Shown here: piece by piece, positions 23,365-35,757 of the stretch
Position numbering within the stretch: the stretch's first letter is position 1
How the letters are laid out: each line of letters opens with the position of its first letter
From: Hedera helix
Lineage: Eukaryota > Streptophyta > Magnoliopsida > Apiales > Araliaceae
Assembly: GCA_947179155.2 (NCBI GenBank)
Contig: OX359287.1
Location: forward strand, 4,825,501 to 4,889,500
DNA: 64,000 nucleotides
Direction: 5' to 3'
The notes under the pieces: model-generated
Told to the model about the DNA's origin: nothing
The model's database searches: none
Seen by the model: the letters and a program-made list of their open reading frames with translations, nothing else
Made by a program: the position numbers and the translations under genes

Positions 23365-24149
23365 CATGTATGTTTTAAATTCATTAATCTGAATATTTTT
23401 GAAGCTAGTCCAAACCATATTGTTGTGGTGCGAAATCTGATGGAAAAAACTGAAATGAACAAATTATTATGAAAAGATGAAACTTGGGTCGGATGAAATA
23501 ATTCCGGTCAAAACGGTATTTGATGGTTATAGCGTGCACAATATAAACGTACAATAGGCTGATCACCTAGAGTACCCGTCCCCGGATATTACAATTGAAA
23601 TGATTGTTAATATTCAAAACGAAATGACAGTCTTTTGTCTACAGGGTATTGTAAATACTCAAAACGTATGTTTATGGTCTTGTGACCTTTCAGCATAAGA
23701 AGTAGTATGTTAAATCTATTGAGAATGTGTACTCAAAGTTGCATGTCTTCACAATTATTGTATAATGTTGAAGTTTTAAGAGCTAATTCTTTTTCATTCA
23801 TGATATATCCTTTATTGTTATTTAAACTTGCTGAGCAAAGTAGTTGCTCACCCTTGCTATATCATGAACTATTTTTCAGTTAAGCCGAGTGAAATAAGGA
23901 GTGCAACGACAAAGGAAATATGAACGAGTAGAAGTAATTTAGTTCTCACTTTATGTGTAAACCTTTTGTATTATAAGGTAATGATGATGTATTAAGGTTA
24001 GTGGAACTTGGGATTGAAGGTACGATTTGTAATGAAATTATGTATATTTTTCGTGAGTTATTGAAGATTTAGTTTATGAATGTTTGTTTAGTAATGAATA
24101 GTGAGCACCGAACCCGAGGTTTAAGGGATCCGGATTTGGGGGCGTCACA

Positions 24150-24704
24150 GTTTATCTGATACTTAGGTTTTTTTTTCCATTATGAGTTATTTTTCTCAGT
24201 CTAAGAATCCGTATCACTATGATTTGGATAACTTTTAAAATAAATTACACATATGTCTGGCCAAACAAGTGGCTTAAACTTCCTTTTTAATTAGTTCATG
24301 AATGTAAGAACTTTAAAAGATTCATAGTTCAAGAATGGAATATGAATTCAATTGCACTACGTGCGAATAACAATAATATTGATGTGGAATAGTTTGCAAT
24401 ACAAAATAAGTCGAGGTTTAGGAACTTGCTCAGTGTAAATTTGAGTAAGGTGAGGAAACTTGTCTGTCTGTCGACTTACTGATACTTCTTTTAACTTAAT
24501 TTCCTTTGAAAGATCTAACATAAATAATGTCGGTCTATTAATTAGTACATCACATAATCGTTCATTTGACCATCTATTTACGCTATTTATCTAGCATATA
24601 CATCAATTAGGATAATCACATAACACACGCAATTCAATTTTATATCATTATCCCTATAAAAATATTTAATTGTACCTAGGGTAATTATTTAATTACCTAA
24701 TATC
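24150..24704 (-). repeat. Outer Tekay 3' LTR, middle piece
   Basis: It begins with the GTTTA duplication of the solo LTR and ends with ATATC (24700-24704), the duplication of the Athila insertion. It contains one minus-strand copy of the conserved hairpin at 24255-24279. Confidence 0.75.
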
Positions 24705-26224
24705 TGTTATCAGATTTATGTATAGACAAATTCACGCAAGTATACGTGACCACCAAGTAATATAATTGAAAGTAAAGTATCGCTCCCATGAGGAATTATT
24801 ATTATTAATATTCAAGTACTAATTTTATGTCAACTTAATTTTATTTAAACAAATGATTCAAATATAAGAAATCAGATTAATTAACTTAAATAAGCAAACT
24901 ACTAAGCAAGGATGAATATCAAATTTAAAAGTTAAGACTACAACTTCCCCCAATGTTTCACATAAATCTTTTTATTCTCTTGACAACTATTTAATCAATA
25001 CAATTCATTAAATGTGAATTAATAAATATTTATTAAACTTTTTCCAATAGTTTGACAAAAATATCTATTCCAATTAACAAAAATATCTATTCCAATTAAT
25101 CTACTATATTTTTATGTATCATAATTAATAACGAATTCATTAAGTTTAAATTCCCAAAACAATTACATGCAACGTATAAATATATTCATATTCTATACAC
25201 AATGCATATTATCATATTTAGATCAAATCCTAGATTTCATCTTCCAAATCCATCTAGGAAATCAAATAATTGTATGGCCAAACAATTATAATATATAAGC
25301 ATAAAATATGATAAATGAATCATAAAGATTAATAATTGAAATAAGAGTGAATTAATTTATACTAAACATCGGGTTCTATTGTAGTCTTAAAATAAAATTA
25401 GTTCAAAAGTAAATAAAAAGAACTCCATAATTTAAACATCTTAGCATAATAAGAATTAAAGATAAAAGAATAAATGATAAAATTTGTGTAGCACTTCTTC
25501 AATCTCCATTACTTGAACCCTTGATGTCGCCTTCTTTGCTTCAATGCTTCAATGTATCTCTAGATTATTGTGTTTTTTTGCTCTCCCTTTGTCATGTATT
25601 TATAGGCCTATAATTTATCCAAACCCTAATAGGATTTAGAATTAATTTAAGCCCTCCTTTTTAATTTATTCTTAGCTTTAATTATTTTTTTGTGGAATAA
25701 AATGAATGCATAAGCGTCGTATGCCTTTTCCTCATTCTACTGCAAAAAACGATGCCACTTTGCAAGAATTTTGATTCCCAGCTCGTCCGCGCATTGCGTG
25801 GATTATTACCATTTTTGGCCTCTTGCGCATTGTGCGTATATCCTTCAAATCCTTCTGTCGCATCCCTTAAAACGACACCGTTCTATGTCTGCTTCATCCA
25901 TGATCGCCCCATGCGCGCCTGCCACTATTCTTGATCCAAATGGCATCGCATGCTCTCTGTGTCTGTTGTCGCACTATGCCAAGCGCACACTGACCCTTGC
26001 GACTGTCGAACTTGCGCAAATTATAATTTTGCCACCAATAATCCCTTATTTACCAGATTGCCCCTCTTTTTAACTTTTCCTACAAAATAAGATTTAAACA
26101 ATTAAAAACTCATAAAAATAAAACTAAAAATAATAAAAATACATAAATTACCTAAAATACTTAAAAATCCACAAATAATTAAGTATAAAAATATCTAATA
26201 AATAGGTATAAAATCCACTTATCA
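24705..26224 (-). repeat. Athila 3' LTR
   Basis: In plus sense it starts TGTTATCAGATTTATG and ends GGTATAAAATCCACTTATCA. It carries a TATA box on the minus strand (25597-25604) and a GC-rich island (about 25780-26060) containing AAAACGACACCGTT and decayed forms of CGCGCATTGCGCG. The open frames at 25752 and 25771 fall in that island. Confidence 0.92.
25597..25604 (-). promoter_or_regulatory. Athila LTR TATA box (3' copy)
   Basis: The minus strand reads TATAAATA in GGCCTATAAATACATGAC; it is identical in the 5' LTR at 45461-45468. Confidence 0.6.
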
Positions 26225-27672
26225 AGTACCTCTAAACTTAAGAATTTGCTTGTCCTAAAGCAAAAACAAGAAAATAAAATCTAAGTAATTATAACTCTAA
26301 CAAACTAATAAACATGAAGACTTTAATAACAAAACAAGCACAATGATTCAATATAATGATCGAAATATCAGCCTCAAAGATTCATTGGTAACAACTCACA
26401 CAAAACTTCAAAATCATGCTTTGTCCATACTTAACATATTGCTAGTATCACATTACTATCAATCCTTTTTTTTATTGTGTATGTGTATGAACCGAATGCA
26501 TCAAGCTAATCAAAATTCAGGTAAGTCTAATGAATTCCAATGCTCATAAAAGATATTCAACAATTTAGAATTCCAGTGCTCCTTTATATACTTATTGTCA
26601 TATATATTTCTTTTTCTTACGAGTGCATCTTACGTTCCATCTCATATATTTTTTTTCTCGGCATGTGTAATGTTTATTTTTATTAGGATTTTCAAAGTTA
26701 CCCATTTAGCAAACTTTTCACCAATGACTCCCAAACCAGATGGCTTTAGGGCACTACGTGTAGATATAATTCTAAGGGTTTACTTGTTCGAGTAACTAAG
26801 ACCACTAAAATTAACTAGCCAAGATGCTTTTAGCCATCATAATTAACAATATTTTTTCAATTTTCCTTTCTCGATAGTCATTGAAGCAGTTATTTTTACT
26901 TCTTTATTGTAACATAATCAAATAAGCGATAGAGGTTTTCTTTATCTTTCACTAACATTTAATCCACAAACTTAGTCCAAATTTCAAATGATGCGACACA
27001 CTAAATACGTGCATAAAAGTGTTTAGGGTCTCAAGTAATGCCAAAACTAGTAAACAATTAAGAATTGGACTAACAATCAGTATTCATTTCACATAAGTGA
27101 TTAACTAATTCACCAAGTTATTATCATTGGCCCAAATATTTACCACTAAAATCAAAATATTGCTCAAGTGAATCCAAATGCATGCTCTAAAAATAAAATA
27201 AAAAATGTTATGCTTTTTTTTCCAACAAAACAAATGCAAAAACTATAATGAAATGTAATGCATATAAACTGTATAAACCACCCCCAAATTTAGATACGAC
27301 AATGTCCTCATAGAGTAAATATAGAAAGAATTAAAAGAAGGACTCCCCTGAATAGATCATTCGTCATGCGGGACATCTTTGTCATCCAAGTGTGGAGGTA
27401 GGTAAATTAAAAAAAATTGAGGCTCTGGAAAATGAAGTGGATCGGCATTCGAGTTGCATTGCATTGGCATGAATAATCTGGCACAACACGATGAAAGCAT
27501 ATTATAACAATTAAAGAACCCAATACTAAGATAATCACTAAAAACTAAAACTAACTAATGTGACATCGAATTAAATAAACTTGGTTTGACTCCTAATAAG
27601 CGCTTATTTTATAGTCTTCAGCCTGACTACTCCTTTTTTTCATTCCGGGCCGGCAAGATTAATTAAGGTCCT
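26225..27672 (-). other. Athila 3' non-coding region
   Basis: This lies between the integrase end and the 3' LTR. In many Athila elements it houses an env-like ORF; here only short unrelated frames exist. No classical polypurine run abuts the LTR; on the minus strand the bases before it read TTAAGTTTAGAGGTACT. Confidence 0.6.
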
Positions 27673-28770
27673 TTAACGAGCAATGTCAGCACCCCAATAA
27701 TGCTTAAGACGTTGACCATTCACTTTGAAAGTTCTCTTTGTGTTAGGCTCTTCGACCTCAACTGCTCTATGTGGAAATACCATGGTAATGACAAATGGAC
27801 TAGACCACTTTAATTTTAGTTTGCCTGGGAAAAGCTTTAATCTGGAGTTGAAAAGGAGTACAGTTTGACCTGGTTCGAACCTCTGCTCAATGATCTGCTT
27901 GGCATGCCACTGTTTGGTCTTTTCTTTATTCAACTTGGCATTCTCATATGCTTGAAGATGAAATTCATCAATTTCATTAAGCTGCATAAGACGTTTCTCA
28001 CCAGCCGCATGCAAGTCAAAATTCAACTTCTGAATATCCCAATATACACTATGCTCCAATTCGACTGACAGATGACAAGCTTTCCCGAACACAAGCTTGG
28101 ATGGGGACATTCTAATCAGTGTTTTATAAGCAGTTCGATAAGTCCACAAAGCATCATCAAGCTTCTTCGACCAATCTTTCCTATTTGGATTAACAATCTT
28201 CTCTAGAATATGCTTCACCTCTCTATTTGAAATTTCTGCTTAGCCACTTGTCTGGGGGTGATAAGCTGTGGCGATCTTATGAGTAACTCCATACTTAGCT
28301 AGAAGGGCTACAAACTACTTATTACAAAAGTGAGTGCCTTCATCACTGATGATCGCCCTTGGTGTGCCAAACCTGGTGAACATATTCTTTCGCATAAAAT
28401 TTAACACCACTTTAGAATCGTCGGTAGGCACAGCAGCTGCTTCAACCCACTTTGAGACATAGTCAACTGCAACCAAAATATACAAATTATTATAGGAGGA
28501 CGGGAATGGGCCCATGAAGTCAATACCCCAAATGTCAAAAAATTTTAACCTCCAAATGCTGTTCAAGGGCATCTCATGTCGCTTTGAAATGTTGCCAACC
28601 CTTTGGCATCTATCGCACCTTGACACGAAAGCATTGGCATTTTTGTAGAGAGTGGGCCAATAGAATCCAGATTGAAGAACTTTTGCTGCCATTCTCTCTC
28701 CCCCATAATGTCCTCCATAGCCTGATGAATGGCAACGGTGAAGTATATCTTTAATTTCCTTGGCGAGTAC
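27673..28770 (-). pseudogene. Athila integrase
   Basis: The N-terminal zinc-binding cysteines are in [18 protein letters not shown]. The catalytic aspartates are visible in [13 protein letters not shown] and [12 protein letters not shown]. After a frame break near 28315, the long C-terminal piece (27673-28218) starts just after the expected catalytic glutamate and has VNPNRKDWSKKLDDALWTYR and SPSKLVFGKACHLSVELEH. It ends with the Athila-style tail RTFKVNGQRLKHYWG. It would insert the element's cDNA into the host genome. The C-terminal piece of 181 codons is the longest intact frame of this element. Confidence 0.85.
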
Positions 28771-30300
28771 TCATCTTCTCAACATATGATCTGCACACTG
28801 CTTAAACAAAAATGGTTCATCCCACAAGTAATTTTTCACGTCATGCATAAACTTTTTCCTCTAATGGTAGCTTAACTCAAGAGGAAACACTTGACTCACA
28901 ATATAATTCACAAAATCAGCATACCACGGTGCTTCTATTGTGAATGAAAATAGCTGCTCATCCGGGAATGATTCATTGATTAGTGTACCAACTCCCTTTT
29001 GTTGTTTAGGATTCTCAAGTCTTAAGAGATGGTCTGCCACTAGATTTTCGGTCCCTTTCCTACCCCGAATTTCAAGATCAAACTCCTATTGTAGAAGGAT
29101 CCATCGAATCAAGCGTGGCTTAGCGTCCTTCTTTGAGATTAAGTATTTGATGGAAGAGTGATCTGTGAACACAATCACCTTCTGTGCCAATGAGGTAGGA
29201 ACATAACTTATCAAAAGCATATACAACTGCTAGTAACTCTTTCGCGATTGTTGTATAGTTGAGTTGTGCATCAGTCGATGTTTTGCTAGCATAATATATG
29301 GCATGCAAAATTTTCTCTTTACGTTGGCCTAAGACCACGCCAATCGCAAAGTCACTAGCATCACATATTAACTCGAATGGAAGATCCCAATTAGGTGTAA
29401 TTATCACGGGGGCAGTAATAAGCTTTTCTTTCAATACTTCAAAGGCCTCTAAGCATGCGTTATCGAAGTTGAAGGGTATATCTTTCTCTAGAAGATTGCA
29501 AAGAGGCTTTGTGATCTTTGAGAAGTCTTTGATAAAATGCCTGTAGAAACCTTCATGTCCCAAAAAACTTTGAATCCCCTTCACTGATGCTAGAGGTGGA
29601 AGCTTTTCTATAATCTATATTTTTTCCTTGTCCACCTCTATTCCATTAGTAGGCACCCCTATGCCCCAAAATTATACCTTCACGAACCATAAAGTGACAC
29701 TTCTTCCAATTCAACACTAGATTAGTTTTCACGCATCCTTTTAGCATAAGTATTAGATTCTTTAAGCACAAATCGAAACTATCCCTGAATACCAAAAAGT
29801 CGTCCATGAATACCTCAAGGTTTTGCTCGACCATGTTTGAAAATATTGCCATCATGCATCGCTGAAATGTTGCTGATGTGTTGCATAGTCCAAAAGACAT
29901 CATTCAGAAAGCAAATGTTTCATATGGGCACGTGAAGGTGGTTTTTTCTTGATCTTCAAGGGCTATTGCTATCTAATTGTAGCCCGAATATCCGTCTAAG
30001 AGATAATAAAAATCATGGCCCGCCAATCTGTCGAGCATCTAGTCAATGAATGGAAGAGGGAAGTGATCTTTGCGAGTTGCCTTGTTAAGTTTGCGATAAT
30101 TCATGCAAACTCACCATCCAGTTACTGTCCGAGTAGGGATCAACTCATTATTTGCATTGGCCACTATCGTTATGTCTCCTTTCTTTGGAACACATTGGAC
30201 TGGACTTACCCACGAACTGTCTGAAATTGGGTAGATATTTCCAGCATCCAACCACTTGATGATCTCCTTTTAAACAACCTCCTTCATGATCAGACTCAAT
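28771..30300 (-). pseudogene. Athila reverse transcriptase and RNase H
   Basis: The RT begins near 30270 (NIYPISDSSWVSPVQCVPKK), contains YYLLDGYSGYN with the first catalytic aspartate, and carries the catalytic box EVFMDDFLVFRDS (29646-29903 piece). RNase H follows in 29120-29584 with GIQSFLGHEGFYRHFIKDFS, the acidic ELICDASDFAIG and AIYYASKTSTDAQLNYTT. The FMDDF form and order RT, RNase H, integrase identify Gypsy of the Athila branch. Several single-base stops split the frame. The 28771-29120 stretch is a degraded RNase H to integrase linker. Confidence 0.85.
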
Positions 30301-30725
30301 CGACGTTGTTGCTCAATCACAGGCGCCGCATTATCTTCAAGCAGGATCTTATACATGCAAAACGAAGGACTAATCCCTTTAATATCGGCAATAGTCCATC
30401 CTAAAGCCGTTTTGTTTTCTCGGAGGACTCGCAAGAGCTTGCTTTATTGAGATTCGTCAAGTAAAGCAGAGACAATAATAGGCAAAGTACATGAATCTCC
30501 CAAATATCCACACCGCAGATGATTAAGAAGAGGTTTTAGCTCCTATGAAGGTGATTCTTCCAGTGATGACTTTGCACGAATAGTTGAACTTTTTGAATGC
30601 TCCAAAGGTTCAAATTGCTTCTTGAACTTAATAAATGGTGGAGATGAATTCAACAGTTGCACGTACTCCAAGGAAGATGGGAAGTCCAAAGCAGAAGGAC
30701 TAACTAGTGCTGTCGCAAGAGAATT

Positions 30726-31647
30726 CTAGAAACAACTGCCTTCAAATACTTCATTCACTGTCTCATCAATTAAATCAATTTGAAAGAATTCTTCTGCATC
30801 GTTTAGAAGTTTCATAGCTGAAAATACGTTGAATGTAATCTCTTGATCTTGGACTCTCATAGTTAACTCACTATTTTTTACATCAATCAGTATTCTCCCT
30901 ATGGCCAAAAATAGGCACCCAAGAATAATCGGTATATCCTAATCTTCCTCAAAGTCTAAGACTATGAAATCAGTTGGAAAAATGAAATTTTCCACCTCGA
31001 CTAAAACATCTTCAACTATGCCCCGTGGATAAGTGAGTGATTTGTCTGTAAACTGTAGTGTGACATTCGTAGGTTTTGCTTCTTTCAATCCCAACTGTCG
31101 ATAAATTAAGAGCAGCATCAAGTTGATACTGGCTCCCAAATCACATAATGCTCTCCTAAAGAATTTTCTGCCAATCGTGCATGGAATTATGAAGCTACCC
31201 GGATCTTTGAGCTTTGGTGGTAGTTTTTTTGAAGTATTGCGCTTCACTCCTCAGTTAATGCCACTGTTTTAAATTCACCTAACTTTCTCTTCTTGGATAA
31301 GATATCTTTCATGAAATTTACATAGCTCGGCATCTGCTCCAGTGCATCGACAAATGGAATGTTGATCTCCAGCTTCTTGAATACTTTCAAAACTTTTGTG
31401 AATTGTTTATCCAGCTTTGATTTCTATAGTCGATGGGGGAAAGACACAGGTGGTACAATAGAGCTCTGCTTGCCTGCTTTTATCTTTGATATTGGAGTCT
31501 TATGCTCTCTATTATTGTCATCTTGCTTGTCAACCTCACCATCATCTTCCTGCGTCTGCTTGGGAGTTTCATTAACAACTTCGAGTAACTTTTTACCCCT
31601 ACGAAGTGTCATTGTCTTACACTGTTCTTTACCATCTCATCTAGGAT
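30726..31647 (-). pseudogene. Athila protease region, 3' part of gag-pol up to the insertion
   Basis: From the insertion point the frame gives MTLRRGKKLLEVVNETPK (31424-31612), then the protease with RRALCDLGASINLM and GLKEAKPTNVTLQFTDKS (30939-31247), then ILIDVKNSELTMRVQDQEI. The DLGA motif is the Athila form of the aspartic protease centre. The first bases of this piece adjoin TGACC (31648-31652), which is repeated at 43041-43045 where the reading frame continues. Confidence 0.82.
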
Positions 31648-33211
31648 TGACCTGTAATGTCCTAGAATTTCCACGTCATTATTAATTAAATTATTAATTT
31701 AAATTCTAACGAGTTAGTTTTACGAGATTATTTAAATCTTTTTATGTGATTAATTACTAGAATTAATTAAAGGGGGTCACTAATATGTTATTAAATTAGT
31801 GAACAAACCCTAAAGTTTTAATATCAAAACAATCGATAAGTTTCCTATTAATTAAATATTTAATTAAATTGAATATAATGAGTTAATTAAATATAATAAA
31901 TTAATTAATATGATTATTAAATTAATGTAAATAATGTGAAATATTAATAATAATATTTATTAGTCAATTTAGTAATTTAATACTAATGGGTTAGAGTATT
32001 TAATTATTTATTCAATCTAATTATTTATTTAATCATGGATTGAATAATTAATGTGTAAATTATTAAATTAGCCCAACATGGATCAATTAGTAGCCCAAGT
32101 AAAGAATAATAAAACTTGGCAAAGTAGTAGCCCAAACAATTTAAATGAAGCCCAAAAGAAATTAAAACAAAGTCCAATATTTGGCCCACTTGAAAAATAC
32201 TTTATATAACTATTTATTTATTAAAGTAAAATGGAGATGACAAACTTTTTGGGGCAAGGAAATGTCATCAGCCGTGTGCTAGGAGCAAGAGAGGGTGAGT
32301 TGATATTTTTCATATTTTATTTTTCATTTATTTAAATATTAGGTTGCTTGTTTGGTTTTGTAGTACATGGACACCATTCTTCTTTTCACCAACTTAGTCT
32401 TTGGCCTAAATTTCTTGCACAAGTCTCCAACTACCCTCATGATGGTATTTTGATAGATATAGATTTTATATCTATGCCCATTGTAAGTATACTTACAATT
32501 TAGTAGCTTTTATTAGTCATTTATCATCTTTTATTTTCAAGAGAGCTAGAGAGCATTTGAGAGTGTAAGAAAATATATTTGAGAGCAAACATACCAAGAG
32601 AATGAGTTCTTGGTTCATGTCATCTTCTTTCACCACCTATTTTGGAAGAAAAAGGAAAATAACCATTAAATCAAGGTAATGATTATTCTAAATCTAGGTT
32701 TTGTTTTTAAATTAAATAAACCAACATGTGAGTATAAACATGTTAATGTAGTTAATAATGTGTAGTAGTAATATTTATGTCATGCTTGAGTTTAATATGC
32801 TTGGTTTGTATTTTGGTATAATTTATATGCTAAAAACATGTGTTTTGTGGTGTTAAATCAAGTCTCAAAATAATGACCAAAAATAATTTTTATAATATTT
32901 AGATTTAATGTTCTAATATTATAGAACATTAAATCATGAGAAAAACAAAGTTTGGATCACTCAAAATGGAGTTATACACAAAAAGTTATGAGTTATAGTA
33001 GTTTATTTGCTATAATAATTTTTATGAAAAAAAAATGGAATTAAATCATGGAAAATTAAATTTTCATGTTATAAATTGATATTAAGTGATTGGTAATTTT
33101 GTTTGAATTTTTATTGAAGAGTTAAAACTTATTTGAAGGTATAATTTTTGTTAAGTGGTGTATTGAAAGTTACTGTAGACAATCTGTTTGGAAGGAAAAA
33201 AAAATGCTAGC

Positions 33212-33440
33212 CACGCATTGCGCGCCAACAGATTCTACCGGTGCCGGCTCCAAACGACGCCGTTTGGCGTAGGAAATTATTCAACCCGCTCGACATGCAC
33301 GGAAGCCAGCTCCGGTCCCCTTAAAACGACACCGTTTTGGGCCGTTGAGTTTGTAAGCACGCGCATTGCGCGATAACTAGTTTCGGCGAAAATTACTAAA
33401 CTGCCCCTCCGTTCATTTTTCTGAGTAATTACAAAATTGC
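33212..33440. repeat. GC-rich palindromic island in the Tekay LTR
   Basis: It holds CACGCATTGCGCG (33212-33224), AAACGACGCCGTTT (33252-33265), AAAACGACACCGTTTT (33323-33338), CGCGCATTGCGCG (33360-33372) and TAATTACAAAATTGC (33426-33440). The same words occur in the Athila LTRs and in the 2743-6262 LTR. The open frame 33188-33376 only spans this island. Confidence 0.8.
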
Positions 33441-33479
33441 ACTCAGATCAGTTTTCAGTTATTTACAAGTTTACCATTC

Positions 33480-34300
33480 TGCATATTTTTAATTAATTTA
33501 AATGTTTAAAAATTAATTTAAAATTATAACAAAAATAATAATAATACAAAAATGATATTTGGGATGATATTTTTCATTAAGTTTAATATTTAAAATATTA
33601 ATCTAGTTAGCTAAATTTATTTTTAAGTTAAATAAATAAAGATTTAATTAATTATTTATTATTTAAAATTTTAATAATCAATAAAGGTGATAAATTAGCA
33701 ATTATTATTTAATTCATATTAAATAATAATTAAAGAGAGATAAAAATTTATAAATTAATTATTTAGTATTTAAATATTATTAAATAATAAATAAGGATAA
33801 TTAAGTAATTAATTATTATTTAATTAACGTTAAATAATGATAAATGGAAATTAAGTTATTATATAAATAATTTATTATTTAATTTAAATAATAAATAAGG
33901 ATAAATAAATTAATTATTATTTAACCTTAAATAATAATTAAAATTAATTAAATAATTAATTATTATTTAATTGACATTAAATAATAATTAAAGAGGATTA
34001 AAATTAGTAAACTATTATTTAATTTTCTTAAATTAAATAATAAGTGAGGTTAATTACTTAGTTAATTATTAGTTAATTAATATTAAATTAAAGAAGGTTA
34101 AAATTAAATCAATAATTATTTATTATTTAATTATTATTAAAAAAAATAAGTAAGTACAATTAGTTATTATTTATTTTAAATAATAACTAAAGTTAATTAA
34201 TTAATTAATTTCTATTTAATCAAGATTAAATAGTAATTAAATAGAGATTAAGTTAATAAAATAATTAGAATTTAATTATGCTTTAATTAAACAATTGTAA
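33480..34300. repeat. AT-rich palindromic array in the Tekay 5' LTR
   Basis: Repeated ATTATTTAATT, AATTAAATAATAA and similar words in both orientations, spaced about 40-70 bases, able to form many small stems. Comparable arrays are at 22250, 46150 and 57840 in other LTRs. Confidence 0.75.
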
Positions 34301-34788
34301 TAAGTTGTTTAAGGGTTTAATAAGTGTCCAACACTTAAGAAAAATATTTTTTAAATTATTAAATTATTAACCTAATTTGATTGAGGGTCTATAAGATTAA
34401 TAATATTGTTTTGACTGATGTAAATTATGTGTTAGTACTTATGTGTGGTAAATAAGTTCATTAGTAAGCGTATAATTATGCAAATATGCCTTACTAATTA
34501 TTAGACCAATTTTATTAATGTTAGGTCTTTCAAAGCCAGTTAGTTAAAGCTAGACATTAATTGTAGCTGAGCAGACATGCAAGTTCTTTATCTCTAAACT
34601 CATTTCATTGAGCAAGTTATTTATTTAAGATTGAATTATAATTCCAAGCATGCTTTAAGTGGTTTACATTACTTTACAATTATTCCACATCGATATTATT
34701 GTTATTCGCACTTGGTGCACTTGAGCTCGTACAGTCTTTGATTGTACCTTATTTATTGTTCTACTGTTTAAAGAACTATTCAAAGTAG

Positions 34789-34812
34789 GTCTAAGTCATT
34801 GTTTGACTAGAC
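34789..34812 (+). repeat. Conserved hairpin, Tekay LTR copy
   Basis: GTCTA pairs with TAGAC; the inner stem is GTC with GAC around ATTGTTT. Relative to the other copies both inner-stem bases have changed together. Confidence 0.7.
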
Positions 34813-35526
34813 ATTTATGTTAAAGATTTTAAAAGTTATCCAAATCATTGAAGATGCAGATTCTTAGACTATTATGAACACCCCTTTATTATAGGGGAGT
34901 ACCCTGTATCTAATATCAGGTACAAAACACAGAAATTAAATGTTATGTATACACATATTGTACTGAGGCTGATCCCATTGGGTACATATTTTTGGTAGTA
35001 ACCATTGGGTCAACCTGCTATTGACTCCAGTAGATATTTATAGTTCATAGTTCATAGTCTATTTGACTATCTTGATTCTAAAAGCAAATCATTATTCCTA
35101 CTTATGTTATTCATATTATTGAATTGTTCAACTATTCCCTTCCATTCATGATATATTGTTTCTTGTTGTTACTTAAACTTGTTAAGCAAACTAGTTGCTC
35201 ACCCTTGCTATATCATGAAGCCTTATGTGGGACTTCTGGGAAGAACAAGGGTAAGGGAAAGATAAAGTGATAGACTTCAGGATGCAACATTTTAGTTAAC
35301 TAAATTACTTGTTATGTAATATAAACCCTAAGTACTTTATTAAGGGTATTTGTGTACTTTTGCGTAAGGTTACTGTATCTTGGGACTAGTAACGCCTTTT
35401 GAATGAACAACATATGTTTATTATTCCGCATTTAGTTATTGTATGTTGTTTAGAGGTGGATGTTTGTATAGGATTGTGATGACCGGATCCGGGTATTTGA
35501 GATCCGAATTTGGGGGCGTCACAGGT

Positions 35527-35538
35527 TGGTATCAGAGC
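35527..35538 (+). promoter_or_regulatory. Primer-binding site (initiator tRNA-Met)
   Basis: TGGTATCAGAGC starts four bases after the LTR end and matches the plant initiator tRNA-Met 3' end complement exactly over 12 bases. Confidence 0.95.
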
Positions 35539-35757
35539 TGTAGGTTAGAAACGTTAGGATTGCGAAACCTAAGTTATAACCTTGGTAGTAAACTCGTATT
35601 GAGTGTTAAGAGATAAATCGGGGAGATTTATCAGATGTGGTTTTGATGAATTGGGCAATTCATTGAGTCGAGTCGTACCCGATGAAATATAATTTCATTT
35701 CTTCAATGAATATATTTTATTCCCGTACTGATGTTGGTTTTTCTGTTGTGCTGTAGG

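Larger units (their letters stand above)
19925..24149 (+). mobile_element. Solo LTR of a Tekay-type element
   Basis: A 4.2-kb LTR with TGTAATGACCAAC at its start and TTTGGGGGCGTCACA at its end, flanked by GTTTA on both sides, with no interior, primer site or polypurine tract. Such a structure is the usual product of recombination between the two LTRs of one element. Inside are two GC-rich palindromes (20383-20444), a TATA box (21210), an AT-rich tandem array (22250-22900) and two tandem copies of a covarying hairpin (23261 and 23338). The open frame 23215-23472 spans the duplicated hairpin and is not considered a gene. Confidence 0.9.
31653..35523 (+). repeat. Younger Tekay 5' LTR (3.9 kb)
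   Basis: It starts TGTAATGTCCTAGAATTTCC and ends GGGGGCGTCACA. It contains a promoter-like segment around 32459-32475 (TTTTATATCTATG), a GC-rich island (33212-33440), an AT-rich palindromic array (33480-34300) and one conserved hairpin (34789-34812). The segment from about 32945 to 35214 is absent from the 3' LTR. Confidence 0.95.

Noticed and set aside
23215..23472. 85-codon frame in the solo LTR
   Set aside because: It spans the duplicated hairpin, has no upstream or downstream coding context, and is absent from other LTRs.
25752..26073. Two overlapping frames in the Athila 3' LTR
   Set aside because: They arise from the GC-rich island; the 5' LTR counterpart does not keep them.
33188..33376. 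62-codon frame in the Tekay 5' LTR
   Set aside because: It is the GC island read as protein; no conservation in the other LTRs.
35527..35538. Possible tRNA gene at tRNA-like text
   Set aside because: Only the 12-base primer-binding complement is present, in the correct place after an LTR; there is no cloverleaf.
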